Positions 31,131 to 41,420 of a DNA stretch of 64,000 bases are shown here, piece by piece (positions within the stretch are counted from its first letter, which is position 1; every line of letters starts with the position of its first letter). This DNA is from Icerya purchasi (lineage: Eukaryota; Arthropoda; Insecta; Hemiptera; Monophlebidae): assembly GCA_039619475.1 (NCBI GenBank), contig CM077116.1, forward strand, positions 248,009,440 to 248,073,439. The letters are read 5' to 3'. The notes beneath the pieces were generated by a model. That model saw only the letters and a list, made by a program, of their open reading frames with translations, was not told where the DNA came from and searched no databases. Both the position numbers and the translations under genes were made by a program.

Positions 31131-33860
31131 AATCTCTTCTTCTTTTTTTTAAATTTCGAGAATAATATACGAAAGAAAAAATAATAATTTCTTTTTTGAG
31201 AAATTACATAGTAAATCATTCAATAAAATAATATACAAATAATACATGAATAATGCGTAAATTATAAAAAAATGAAAATAGTAATAATTTGTAAATTATA
31301 GTTTACCCTGGATATATCTTCCGAGGAAATAGGATAATAAGTAAAATTTATTGAGAATGTTGAGAAATATGAATAAAAGGAGTATAATATAAAATCTAAG
31401 AATATATACTTTAAATAAATGCGGGATAAAAAGAGTTTTTTTTTTTTTTTTTTTTAAATTAATAATGCTGAAACGATTTTTATGGATAACAGTTGAGGAA
31501 AAATGAAAAATAAAAAAGTGAGATCGTTTACATACCAATGTTTTTTTTCCGAATTGATAAAATTTTTTCAAAAAAATATGCGGTCTCCGTTTATGCTGAT
31601 TGAAAAAAATCGTCAACACCAAATCAGGATACGCTACATAAATATATTCATGTGAGGAATTAATATGGTGTAATAAAATTTACATCGTAACTTATTGAAT
31701 TTTAAATATTAATAATTGTAAATAAAGAAGCAAAAATTGTATTATATAAAATTTATTAACTAGTTTGATGAAAAAAAAAATAAGATCGGAAGCATCCCTA
31801 TATAATTTTATATTATTAAACCCTCATTGTAAAATTAGTAAAAAAAAAAAGCATTTCTTTTTCTTTGCTATATCTATTCATAATTTGTAAATGAAAAATA
31901 ATCAAATCCAACTTAGAAAGATATTATATGATGCATGAAAGTAAAATATACGTAAAATGAAAAAATTCTCCAGATTGTATGTAAATATAATTCAGTTCTA
32001 ATATTTTTGAAAAAAGAAAAATTTGCTTATATAAATCGATCGAATGATGTTGATAATACTAATATATTAAAATTAATGCCATACTCGTCTTTTGCAGAAA
32101 AAAAAAAGAAAGAATCTCCGCTATATACATCTGTAAATTCTATTATAAAAAATATAAAATTGAAAAAAAAAAAATGTTAAATGGTCTAAGAAAAAAAGAG
32201 GGAATTTCATGGGTATTGAATGAAATAATATATCATTGTACTAAATTTTTATTTATGAATTTTTTACAAAAATCATCGTATTGTATTAAGCGGGGAATAA
32301 TATAATGCGATAGAAATCTTTGAAATATTTGAGAAATAAAAATTTTCATAACGTGTAATAAAATATCTGAATCATATTTTGTGAATTCTAAAAACTTATT
32401 AAAATTATTTGAATGGTGAATAAATAAAATAATTCAAAAAAAAGAATAATTACGATCTTATGTTAAAAAAGAAATGAATAAATTGCGGTAAATTTTGAAG
32501 TTTGTAAGAATTATCGGAGATAAAAATAAATGAAATAATTTAAAAGGAATAATTAGATGCGTTTACATAAAAATGAAATGATTAAAAAAAAAAAAAGAAT
32601 AGTTAAATAAAAATATAAATGTTTTATATATTACTTACCGAAATAAATATGATGATCGATGAACAGATTGGAAAATATAAAAAAGAAAACTTTGAAAATT
32701 TAAAATACTCCGAGAGAAGCAAACGATGAACACTTGAAGACTTTTAGTTTTCAACTGATCGTCCTGTTCAAATTCACAAATGCTCTATAACTAGAAACTT
32801 CGTGATTTCATCATCATTATCATCAGCTTTAAGTAAAGCGGTTTTTCAAGTAGTAGATTTAGATGTATTGTTAAAGCTTCATTTATTCGAACCATTTTTT
32901 CCGGTATTCGGGCAATAAGCACGTTCCAATGTTTCTATTGTAGGTAACATACATTTTAACGATAGTATTTCGGCTACCTCATTATGGATGTTTTACCGTT
33001 CATCGCAATATTGCAGCTTGCTAAATTAGTTATCCATCGTGACATTTAAAAGGTTGATTTTAAACGGAGATTTTCGTTAAATATCGCTTACCCACGCTGA
33101 TCGTTAGCCAAACAGCATTTTTGTCATCCGTTTTACCGCACGCATCGTATGTGTAAATACATATTCCGGTATCTATCTATATTATTCTGGCCATTTTAAA
33201 CTAATTGTTCGTAATGTTAATGGTTATTTAATGGATATTAGTGGATATTCATGACTTTCTCCGATGTAAAAGTCCTGCTATAACGGAATACATACGTGCT
33301 ATCCTTGACATGTACCGGTTATCGCGGTACAAAGGCTACTACAAATTAATACTGTACATTTACATGTACGTACACACACATAGACCCTCCGGCAATATCG
33401 TACCGATACATTTCTAGACCTTTTCTTTCTCAATAATGTTGAAGACTGCTCATAGATGGCTCTACATATTTCGAAAATATACATACGATAAAATTTTTAT
33501 AAACATAAAAATAAAATATAAGAAGGATGTACGATATGAGAATTTCATTCAAAATTTAGATTCCCGATAATTAGATTCGAACGTTTTCGATGGTCTTTAA
33601 GAATTAAATCTGATATTACTCGTAAGAAATCGGTAATTTTTTATCATCAGCCCAATATTTAATTAATCGATCGATTGGATAATTTTTTAAAATAAAAAAA
33701 AGCAGGAATGTAAATGGGTTATTAAAATTAAATAATATGATCGTGGAGACGTATACTTTGTATTGTTATTGTTTACGATTGCTGTGTGTTTGGAGGTAAA
33801 TAATTAAATAATAAAAAAGAAAAATTACGAAAGATTTATAAATTTATAATGTATATGTAG

Positions 33861-34652
33861 GGTGTGGTTCCGTAATAAGGCATAGACTGGAATAGAAAGT
33901 ATAAGAATGTTAAGATCCGGTTTCAGCGATGGTGTTAGCATTTGGATGTAACGTTATGAGAGAAGCATTTTCGCGGTAGCGCGAGCGATCGACGCGTGCG
34001 CGGGAACGGCGCGTGCGCTTTTGCAGTGGTGGCAGTTGTGAGGGGCGAGCGGGGGACTTGGATTAACTTTCTAATAATTCAACGATTAAATTGATTGCAT
34101 AATTAATAATTCAACGATTAAATTGATTGCATAATTAATAATTCAACGATTAAATTGATTGCATAATTAATAATTCAACGATTAAATTGATTGCATAATT
34201 AATAATTCAACGATTAAATTGATTGCATAATTAAGAATTCAACGATTAAATTGATTGCATAATTAATAATTCAACGATTAAATTGATTACATAATTAATA
34301 ATTCAACGATTAAATTGATTGCATAATTAATAATTCAACGATTAAATTGATTGCATAATTAATAATTCAACGATTAAATTGATTGCATAATTAATAATTC
34401 AACGATTAAATTGATTGCGTAATTAATTAGGGACACATGGGTGCTTGGGACCCTTAATTGGGTTAATTTTCTGCAATAATCGGGGTATTCGGGTTAGTTT
34501 TTGACCTCTGATACTATTAATTAGGTTAATTTTACGAATTAATCAAGACAATAAGGTGAAATTTCGCCTCTGAGAATGACTCTTGGGTGCTATGGGTGCT
34601 ATGGGTGCTGGCGGCATCCTTTGTGCGCCAGAACATATATATATATGCTACT
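33861..34652 (-). repeat. Right terminal inverted repeat of the Polinton (792 bp)
   Basis: This is the reverse complement of 14129-14888, with the same order of terminal segment, 32-bp array and GC block. It is exactly 32 bp longer. Substitutions are few, for example at GATGGTGTTAGC versus GGCGTTAGC-type sequence and in the CCACCACTGC region. It ends GCTACT at 34652. Confidence 0.93.
34072..34428. repeat. Subterminal tandem array, 32-bp unit, 11 copies
   Basis: This is the mirror of the left array, with one additional unit. The two variant units lie one position further from the outer end than in the left array, so the extra unit was gained (or lost on the left) on the outer side of them. 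Confidence 0.92.
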
Positions 34653-34658
34653 CGTATC
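34653..34658. repeat. 6-bp Polinton target site duplication (right)
   Basis: CGTATC directly follows the right terminus and matches 14123-14128. Confidence 0.93.
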
Positions 34659-36055
34659 ACTCAATGAATTAGAACAGGTGTTGAAAAGCAATAAAAACAC
34701 TGCACCCGCATCAGATGAAATACCCCCTATAGAGCTATACGAGAACTTCCGATAGAAACAAAACAACTACTAATCAATTTTTATACTAATTCGTTACAGT
34801 ATACATACATACCAGAAGAGTGGAGACACCCCATATAGTATGCCCCATATTAAAACCAGATAAGGAAAAATATAGACCCATAACCTTGTTAACGTGTATA
34901 GGTAAAACTATGGAAAATATAATAAAATTGAGGCTAGAGTGGTATCTTAATAAACTCGATCTATTACCAAAAACTCAATACGGATTTCGAAAAGAATTCG
35001 GCACTCGAGATTGTATTAATATATTCAACACAGATATCCAAATAGCATACTCCAAAAATCATTATATGATAGCAATTTTTATAGATATTAAAGGAGCATA
35101 CGACTCGATTAATTTAAGTAAATTAGCAGAAATTATGACGAATTTAGGCATTTCTAGCAATATTGTAAAATGGATACATTCCTACTTATCAAACCGTCAG
35201 CTCACAGTGAAATTTCAAAATCAACTATACGACACGGTATGCAGTACTAGAGGAACACCGCAAGGTGCTGTCCTCTCTCCTTTACTATATACACTATATA
35301 CAAAAGAAATTGATCAACTAGATAGCAAAAAAGTAAAAATATTGCAATATGCAGACGATATAGTCATGTATTCAGTAGCCGCTAATCTTAATATAGCTAT
35401 TAATAATCTTAAAGATAAAATTAAAGAATTCCAAGCTATCACAAATAGGCTGGAACTTGAAATATCACCAGGAAAAACAAAAGGCACAATATATACAAGA
35501 CATCGAATACTATCTAGTCCACTGATAAAACTGACAGGAAACAGCATTAAGTTCAGCAATGAAAGTAAATACCTAGGCATGACCTTTGATAGTCGGTCTA
35601 CTTGGGCTACTGAAATAAAAAATATACAAACAAAATGCGAAAATGGACTTAATATATTGCGGGTACTAAATGGAGTCAAATGGGGCTGCCATCCAAAGAC
35701 TAATACAATGATATATAAATCATTAATAAGACCGCACATAGATTACGCAGCAATAACAATAACCACCGCCAGCAAAAATCGAAAAAAGAATATACAAGCA
35801 GTACAAAATAAAGCACTCAGGTTAATAACAGGCGCATTTAAAACAACCCCCATTCATGTGCTACATTACGAAACCGCAGAGAGTACGACTGATTTAAGAA
35901 CACAATACATAGCAGATAAATACATGTTAAAAATCAAATCAAATCCAGCTCACCCCCTTAATAATAGGTTACTAATATTAACCGAACTTATCAACAATAA
36001 TAATTACTGGACTAATAAAAGTATACCTGCTTTGTCGATAGTAGACAGCGCCTAA
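34653..36055 (+). pseudogene. LINE ORF2, reverse transcriptase part
   Basis: After the Polinton the ORF2 sense resumes as SLNELEQVLKSNKNTAPASD. Small indels between 34740 and 34830 break the frame (stop at 34754, then frame changes around EEWRHPI). The main reverse transcriptase frame is 34820-36055. It shows LKPDKEKYRPITLL, IAIFIDIKGAYDSIN (motif A), RGTPQGAVLSPLLYTLY (motif B), LQYADDIVMYS (motif C, YADD at residues 177-180 of this frame) and KYLGMTFD. It ends at a stop near 36053, where another frameshift separates it from RNase H. Confidence 0.9.
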
Positions 36056-37092
36056 AGGATATCGAACCATTCGAAGAATCGAAATCAAAGTATAAGGACA
36101 TAGACTATTTCAATATGCTAGAAAATATCCACATAGATATAAAAAATGAATTTGAAAAAGTTTACCAGGAATATAATGAAAAAATATTACAAGACATAGT
36201 GGAAAAGAAATATCGTATTTATGAACAGATTTATACTGATGGGTCATTAAATATAGAAAAAAGAGTCAATAAAACTACAAACAAATATCGAACGTTCCGA
36301 ATCCCCATGACAAATTCGTCATGTACAACTGAATTATACGCGCTCTATCAAGCAATCGACAAATTCGTAAACACCGAAAATAGAAATCATAATTTTCTGA
36401 TATTAACCGATTCACTGAACGCATTATATAAAATTATAAATGACACAACTGACAACAATATCGTTTGGAAAATAAAAAGGAAAATAGAATCTGCAAAAGT
36501 AAAATACAATAATCACGTAGTGCTAAAGTGGATACCAGGACATAGCGGAATAGAAGGGAATGAATTCATGGATAACTTAACAAAAAAAGTTACCGAAAAT
36601 CGGAAATGTGAACAAATTAAATATCACTGGACAGATTACGTACATACCGTTAAAAATATAGTAACAAATAAACAAAAAATTAATTTTGAACAGAATAGCA
36701 TGAACAGTGGAAAATATTATTTCAATATACAAAAAGAGCAACAGATTAAGAACCCATGGTACCTTCAAGTGAACGAGAACCTACCTAGCAACTACATAAA
36801 GCAAATCATCCGGCTTAGAACAGGGCATACCAGAACAGCAGATCGTTTAAAAAAATTGAACATTATCGAATCGGATAAATGTCAGTACTGTAATAAAGAC
36901 TATGAAGAAAATATTAACCATCTCCTATGGCAATGTGTTCAGTTCCAAAAACAACGAGAAGAACTTACAAATAGATTAACTCAAGTATATCACACGTTAC
37001 CGATAAACACAGTAACCATACTCACAAATCCACTAGGTCAGGCATGTAAACAACTTTATCAATACCTCAAAAAATGCAATATTGAAATTTAA
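36052..37092 (+). pseudogene. LINE ORF2, RNase H and C-terminal part
   Basis: In another frame from the reverse transcriptase, the coding sense continues from about 36052. RNase H residues are visible: QIYTDGS (Asp), TTELYAL (Glu), ILTDSLNAL (Asp) and IPGHSGIEGNEFMD (His and Asp). The C-terminal Cys/His motif CQYCNKDYEENINHLLWQC follows RLRTGHTRTADRL, as in I/R1/LOA-type elements. The stop at 37090 is followed by a short 3' UTR and the poly(A) run. Confidence 0.9.
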
Positions 37093-37182
37093 GACTTGAA
37101 TATTATATTACATGTTTAACATATAAACTGGCTAAAAGGTTAAAAGATAAACCAAGCCAAAAAAAAAAAAAAACAACTCTAC

Positions 37183-37541
37183 AAGCAGAATTAAAATTGC
37201 TACCAAAAACATTGAAAATTCACGAAAATGAAAAAAAAGCAAAAGTTAAATCTACTATGATGTTCCTTGATTTTCTAGAAATTTACAAAAATTGTTATGT
37301 AGAAACGTGTAAATTGTGTGTAATTAGTATTACTATACCAATTTCCAGCGCTCCATGTGAACGGACATTTTCTTGCATGCGTTTTATTAAAAATTACCTG
37401 AGAAACTCCATGTCAGACGAACGATTACATAATTTAGCTACTCTTTATATTGAAAAAGATATTGTAAAATCGCTCAATTTAGACGAAGTAGTCGAAGAGT
37501 TTGCTATTAAAAACAAACAATCTCGCATGATATTGTATTAA
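37183..37541 (+). pseudogene. hAT transposase, C-terminal dimerisation region
   Basis: This continues the hAT gene interrupted at 11771. It reads AELKLLPKTLKIHENEKK, then FLDFLEIYKNCYVE, and the typical hAT C-terminal signature ITIPISSAPCERTFSCMRF, with the third catalytic acid (Glu) in CERTFS. RNSMSDERLHNLATLYIEKD completes the dimerisation domain. The stop is at 37539. Only the N-terminal and middle part of the gene carries the stops and frameshifts. Confidence 0.88.
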
Positions 37542-37703
37542 GAACTCGTATTTACCTACATATTACCTTTCAAATATATATACGTATTTTGGTTTTGTTA
37601 TGTATAGTTTTTTTGTTTTTAGCACACAATTTTGTGCCCCCGGGGAAAATTTTCAAGTTTTGCCCCCCCCCCCCCCCAAATAAAAATCCTAGATCCACCA
37701 CTG
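37542..37703. other. 3' end of the hAT element
   Basis: Noncoding end with a C-rich run (about 37662-37677) and the terminus ATCCACCACTG at 37703. Confidence 0.8.
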
Positions 37704-38260
37704 CTGGAAAGACAATAAAACTCATCTAAAACTTTCTAATGAACCAAGCTATCAAAGTTAACGTCTTGGAATGTATTAATATCGAAAATGGTATTCTCCA
37801 AGTTCAACAATTAGTGTGACCTTGTTTATTATTTATATTAACTACGTTATAAAATGCGTTCAACCGCTAGTGAGAGTCCGGACTTTTATTGATGACTCCA
37901 ATCTCTCCCTTCCATCCCGTGATCCTCGCATAATCCAATCGATCACACAAAAAACGATCTTAAAAATCCGAAAACGGCTTAATATAAATGGTTCAAATTT
38001 TTTGTCTTTGAAAATAGTATGTGTCGATTATAATAGGAGATGATCACTAATTCTATTTCCTTTTATCTAAATAATTACTTCATCCCAAATCAGTCTTTAG
38101 CGTGATTCCTTGGCAAGTATTTTGACAGAAGATTAACTCGGAATCGTATCCCTCCTAAAAGTGTCTTTAAGTTTTCCCCCATTATAAAATACCTTTCTAA
38201 CCCTACGCTTAATATTAATTTAAAATTACTAGTTAACATTTACAAACCCTTATTTCTTTA
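37704..38260 (+). pseudogene. Jockey-like LINE reverse transcriptase relic, right half
   Basis: It begins with the hAT target duplication and continues the relic of 8500-8907. A degenerate motif B region (NGI-Q-Q-SVTLFIIYINYV) is followed by LVRVRTFIDDSNLSL (motif C region, FIDDS) and KSVFKFSPIIKYLSNPTLNINLKLLVNIY spread over two frames. Several stops are present. This confirms that the hAT landed between reverse transcriptase motifs A and B. Confidence 0.7.
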
Positions 38261-39521
38261 AAGAATCAATTGTGACTGGAGCTGTCCTCTGTTATTTCCC
38301 ATTATATCCTATGAAAGCTAGATGCGGTATTTTGTTTTGCGAAAAGTCTCATGCGAATTTTCAACAATATTTTATTATTATCTTTTTGTATGAGATTGAT
38401 TTTCGTTCTTCTCCAAATTTTTATGAATATGGATATTTTAAGGGTGCGTGGTGATTTATAAACTTTTCTCTTTTTGAAGGATAGAAATATCTAATAAACC
38501 GTCGTAAAAAATACGAGTAACTGATTTAAACTTGGTTATTTTATAGGAAAATTAAACTCATACAAAATTATTGATTTCAGCAAACACAAATATGTAGAAA
38601 AAACGTAAAAGTTTCTGAAGGCAAGATACGACGCCAAATTTGCGATGCTTCTACAAACTTATCCACCATGATTCGTAACATTTCCGGAATGATGTTTATA
38701 ACAATAGTATCCCGGACTTGCACTTTATAATTATCGCTAAAGGTGTCATTCCTCTGACGTGGCACCGCAACTATTCTATTTTACAGCTGAAAAGTTGCTT
38801 GTTTGGGGTCGACTGTTACAATTTCTATAAACGCGAATTGTTTTCATTTATTAACTAAACATCGTTTATCAGTGAAAAAGAAGATGATAAAAAGTTGACT
38901 AGTTACCCTGTAATTTACTAGGAGATTGTACAGCAAAATTCCACAGCGCTAAATATTGCACGCTCGTTTTTCCATAGACTTCCATATTTACATCAATTTT
39001 TACATTGCAATACTACTTCTTTTCTTTTACTAGTATTTATAAGGTTTTTATCTAATTTTAGTTCGTATATTACTAGTGTATGGGCATGTGAATGAGAAGT
39101 GTAGAACGCTGTTTTACTGCATTTATAATTTTTTGATTATATTAGCGCTTCTTACAGCGTTCAAAATTTCCATTTCCAGTTGGCATCTGGATAATGAAAT
39201 ATTTTTCCTGATAACTTGGAAAAAGTTACATTAGTCGTCCAATACTTTGGCTGTCTCGACGCAATTGCTAAATTTTGTTAATACAGTAAGACTACTGTGA
39301 GTGAAAATTCTTCGACAATTCTTCTAGTAAGTACGTACAACATTTATAACTAGAGTTCGGATTTATATGCACTAAAAATTCCATAATACATTGTTTATAT
39401 TAAAAAAGAATAAAATAAAATCTTTTATTTTCGGCTCAAATTTTTATTGGCATGCTGCTCTTTCTTCTATTAAATTAATTTATATTAAAAAAAAAAAAAA
39501 CATTTAATTATAAATCTAAAT
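38261..39521. other. Intergenic stretch, nothing recognised
   Basis: AT-rich DNA with only short random frames. I see no protein motif, RNA gene or clear repeat. Confidence 0.5.
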
Positions 39522-39790
39522 TTAAAAATTATTATATTTAGCAATAAGGATTTTTTCTAAATTTTCTACACGAAAATTATGTCTTGTGTATGTTAACGTA
39601 GCTTTTGGTGCAGAAAACGACCTCTCTACGTAAATATTCAAATACGCCACTTCAGTTGGAGTGTAAGAGATTTCGTTTTCATCTTATACTTCATCTAAAA
39701 TTTGCACTATTATTTGTAACAAATTCCATCCAGAATTACGATGAAGTACAGTATCTAACTTATTTCTTAAAGCACTCATCATAAGATCGA
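39522..39790 (-). pseudogene. hAT transposase C-terminal relic
   Basis: On the minus strand, ending at a stop at 39522, the frame reads PTEVAYLNIYVERSFSAPKA then TLTYTRHNFRVENLEKILIAKYN. This is the hAT dimerisation signature (VERSFS...RHN...NLEKIL). Upstream, the sense decays and a stop interrupts it near 39690. It belongs to a different hAT family from the one at 8908. Confidence 0.65.
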
Positions 39791-40472
39791 AGATAATGTA
39801 GCACTGTTAACTAGCGGTCAATCATATAATAGCGTGAAAAAGGTCGGTCAACAATACTTGTTTTTGTTTGCCGACACTATTGTTCAGTACAGGCAGTTGA
39901 CAATATAAACGTAAAAATCTTAAACGATCGGAAAGTAAATAATCTGTTCAAATTCATTTCATTTATAAAAAAGGAGACGGAAAGATATTTTTTATTTGCT
40001 ATTCTACCCTAAATGAGACGCAACAATGGTTGTCACACTACCGATAAGAAAACATTTTTTTCTTTTTTTTTTTCGGTTTCATAAATGAGTGGCAAGAGGC
40101 TGTCGTTGAACAGTAGACATGAAAAAAAACAAAACAATGATAACCTTGTATTTTTAAAAAAAGTTAAAAATTTCAGTCATTTGCTCAGACCTCTTTGTCG
40201 TTTCGTATATATAATTTTAAGTGTGTCTATGTATAAGTATGAAAAATATGTAAAAGTCTTCGAAATATACAAAAATATGCATTTATATGCACGAAATTTT
40301 TTATAACTTATTCGCTGACCTTCTGCAAAATTGTTTAAATTGTTTGCGCAAGACACGAAAAGCCACCGATAAACCTCAGGTTAATTTTTACTACACACTA
40401 ATTGTAACCCAAGATCATGTATTCTCGAAAAAGGCTTTAGGTATATTAATTTTTATATATATTTATATATAT

Positions 40473-40510
<38 letters not shown>

Positions 40511-40513
<3 letters not shown>

Positions 40514-41114
40514 CGGCTATATTGGCTTCGCAAGGGGCTGTGCCCCTTGACCCCTCTTGCTTACATTTCCGTCTCTTTCTCTCCTATACTTTGTATAAAA
40601 TGATTAAAATTTACAACGTAATTCTAAATCGGTCCATATGAATATAATAATATAATCACAAAAATCCTATAAAATATAACAAACGTTACATAAAATTGGG
40701 ATATTTTTTTGGACATTTTTTCTAATGGGGAGTAGCTTAAGAATTACGTTGTAATTAATATATATATATATATTTATTATTATTTTTTTTTTAATTACAA
40801 CGTAATTCTTAGAAAAAAAGTCCCAATTTTATGTAACGTTTGTTATATTTTGTAGGATTTTTGTTATTGTTATTTTAAAAATGTCACAGTTTTATGTAAC
40901 GAAAAATGTAACGAAAAAATGTCTTAATTTTATATAATGAAAGTTAAATGTTAGGATAGGATTTTTGTGATTGTTATTTTTTTTGTGTTGATGCCAGTAA
41001 GAATTACGTTGTAAATTTTGATCATTTTACACAAAGTATAGAAGAGAAAGAGACAGAAACGAAAGCAAGAGGGGTCAAGGGACACAATCCCTTACGAGTC
41101 CAAAATGGCCAAGT
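40511..41114. mobile_element. Foldback MITE of about 600 bp
   Basis: The arms 40511-40625 and 41000-41114 are inverted copies, with shared blocks TTGACCCCTCTTGCTT, CTATACTTTGT and TTACAACGTAATTCT. Further inside, 40660-40760 and 40790-40865 are also inverted copies (ACGTTACATAAAATTGGGA). The whole element is therefore close to one large palindrome, with an extra near-duplicate block on the right. TA-rich simple repeats flank both ends, suggesting insertion into a TA microsatellite. No coding capacity. Confidence 0.75.
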
Positions 41115-41146
41115 TTATATATATATTTTTATATATATATATGTAC

Positions 41147-41420
41147 AGTTGTCACGATAGCTTAGTTGCTAGAGCGCTTGACTTTCGTTACGGAGCTCAC
41201 GGGTTCAATCTCGAGCGACGACAGAACTTTATTACAAGAATTAAATAAATAATCGCTAATAATCACGTGGAAGGCAATGGCAAACCACCATGTACAACAT
41301 CATATGCGCGTTAGGTCAGTACACAGCAGACACACACGGGACTGCACTTGTAGCGCGATAACAAACGAATTACAATCAGTTCCGAATGAAGTCAGTTGCT
41401 AGCCGCCAGCAAGATGATAG
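41147..41420 (+). mobile_element. tRNA-related SINE candidate
   Basis: The start resembles a pol III promoter: TAGCTTAGTTGCTAGAGCG is A-box-like and GGGTTCAATCTC is B-box-like, 30-35 bp apart. The cloverleaf does not pair well enough for a tRNA gene. Downstream, GAAGGCAATGGCAAACCACC resembles a core I remember from arthropod SINEs. The 3' boundary is uncertain. Confidence 0.45.

Larger units (their letters stand above)
28472..33860. other. Gene-poor right arm of the Polinton (5.4 kb)
   Basis: No open frame here looks like a protein. The few longer ones are Phe/Ile/Lys/Tyr-rich, as expected of AT-rich noncoding DNA. Two diverged tandem repeat zones are listed separately. The portion 32700-33480 is less AT-rich and shows interrupted, protein-like short stretches on the plus strand (for example KAVFQVVDLDVLLKLHLFEP near 32836) that could be remains of a lost gene. 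Most Polintons are filled with genes, so the size of this arm is unusual. Confidence 0.6.
14129..34652. mobile_element. Maverick/Polinton element, about 20.5 kb, near intact
   Basis: Long terminal inverted repeats and a 6-bp duplication bound 20,524 bp. The gene set is diagnostic: chromodomain integrase, FtsK/HerA-like ATPase, adenain-like protease, penton-like and double-jelly-roll capsid proteins, and protein-primed DNA polymerase B. It also carries a PLA2-domain protein, a coiled-coil fibre-like protein, an uncharacterised nuclease-like protein and an F-box relic. Most frames are uninterrupted, including the 1203-codon polymerase, and the inverted repeats differ by only a few bases plus one repeat unit. 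The element therefore looks much younger than the LINE and hAT it sits in. The protease has lost any ATG and the F-box gene is broken, so decay has started. Confidence 0.95.
11772..37182 (+). mobile_element. 5'-truncated non-LTR retrotransposon with RNase H, split by a Polinton
   Basis: The element starts inside ORF1 at RLNRR and ends in a poly(A) run (37159-37173) followed by nine extra bases before the target duplication. It encodes a zinc-knuckle gag-like ORF1 and an ORF2 with AP endonuclease, reverse transcriptase, RNase H and a C-terminal Cys/His motif. That order fits the I/R1/LOA group. After removing the Polinton the copy is about 4.9 kb. At least three frame disruptions exist: the A12 tract at 13507-13518, the segment 34740-34830, and near 36050. 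The copy is inactive. Confidence 0.88.
8908..37703 (+). mobile_element. hAT DNA transposon containing nested LINE and Polinton insertions
   Basis: The termini are CAGTGGCGGATCTAAGG on the left and, read inward from the right, CAGTGGTGGATCTAGG, so they form short imperfect inverted repeats. Both ends run into C- or G-rich stretches. An exact 8-bp duplication flanks the whole 28.8 kb. After subtracting the inserted LINE and Polinton, the hAT itself is about 3.4 kb, a normal autonomous size. Its single gene is a TTF/ZMYM-type hAT transposase, now a pseudogene. The element inserted into an older jockey-like LINE relic. The duplication shows that both ends belong to one insertion event. Confidence 0.9.

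Noticed and set aside
31296..31622. 108-codon minus-strand frame in the Polinton right arm
   Set aside because: Composition is dominated by Phe, Ile, Lys and Leu from AT-rich DNA, including a poly-Lys run from a homopolymer. No motif.
35314..35739. 141-codon minus-strand frame
   Set aside because: It is antisense to the LINE reverse transcriptase.
41150..41225. tRNA gene
   Set aside because: A-box and B-box-like sequences exist, but acceptor and T stems do not pair properly. A tRNA-derived SINE is more likely.
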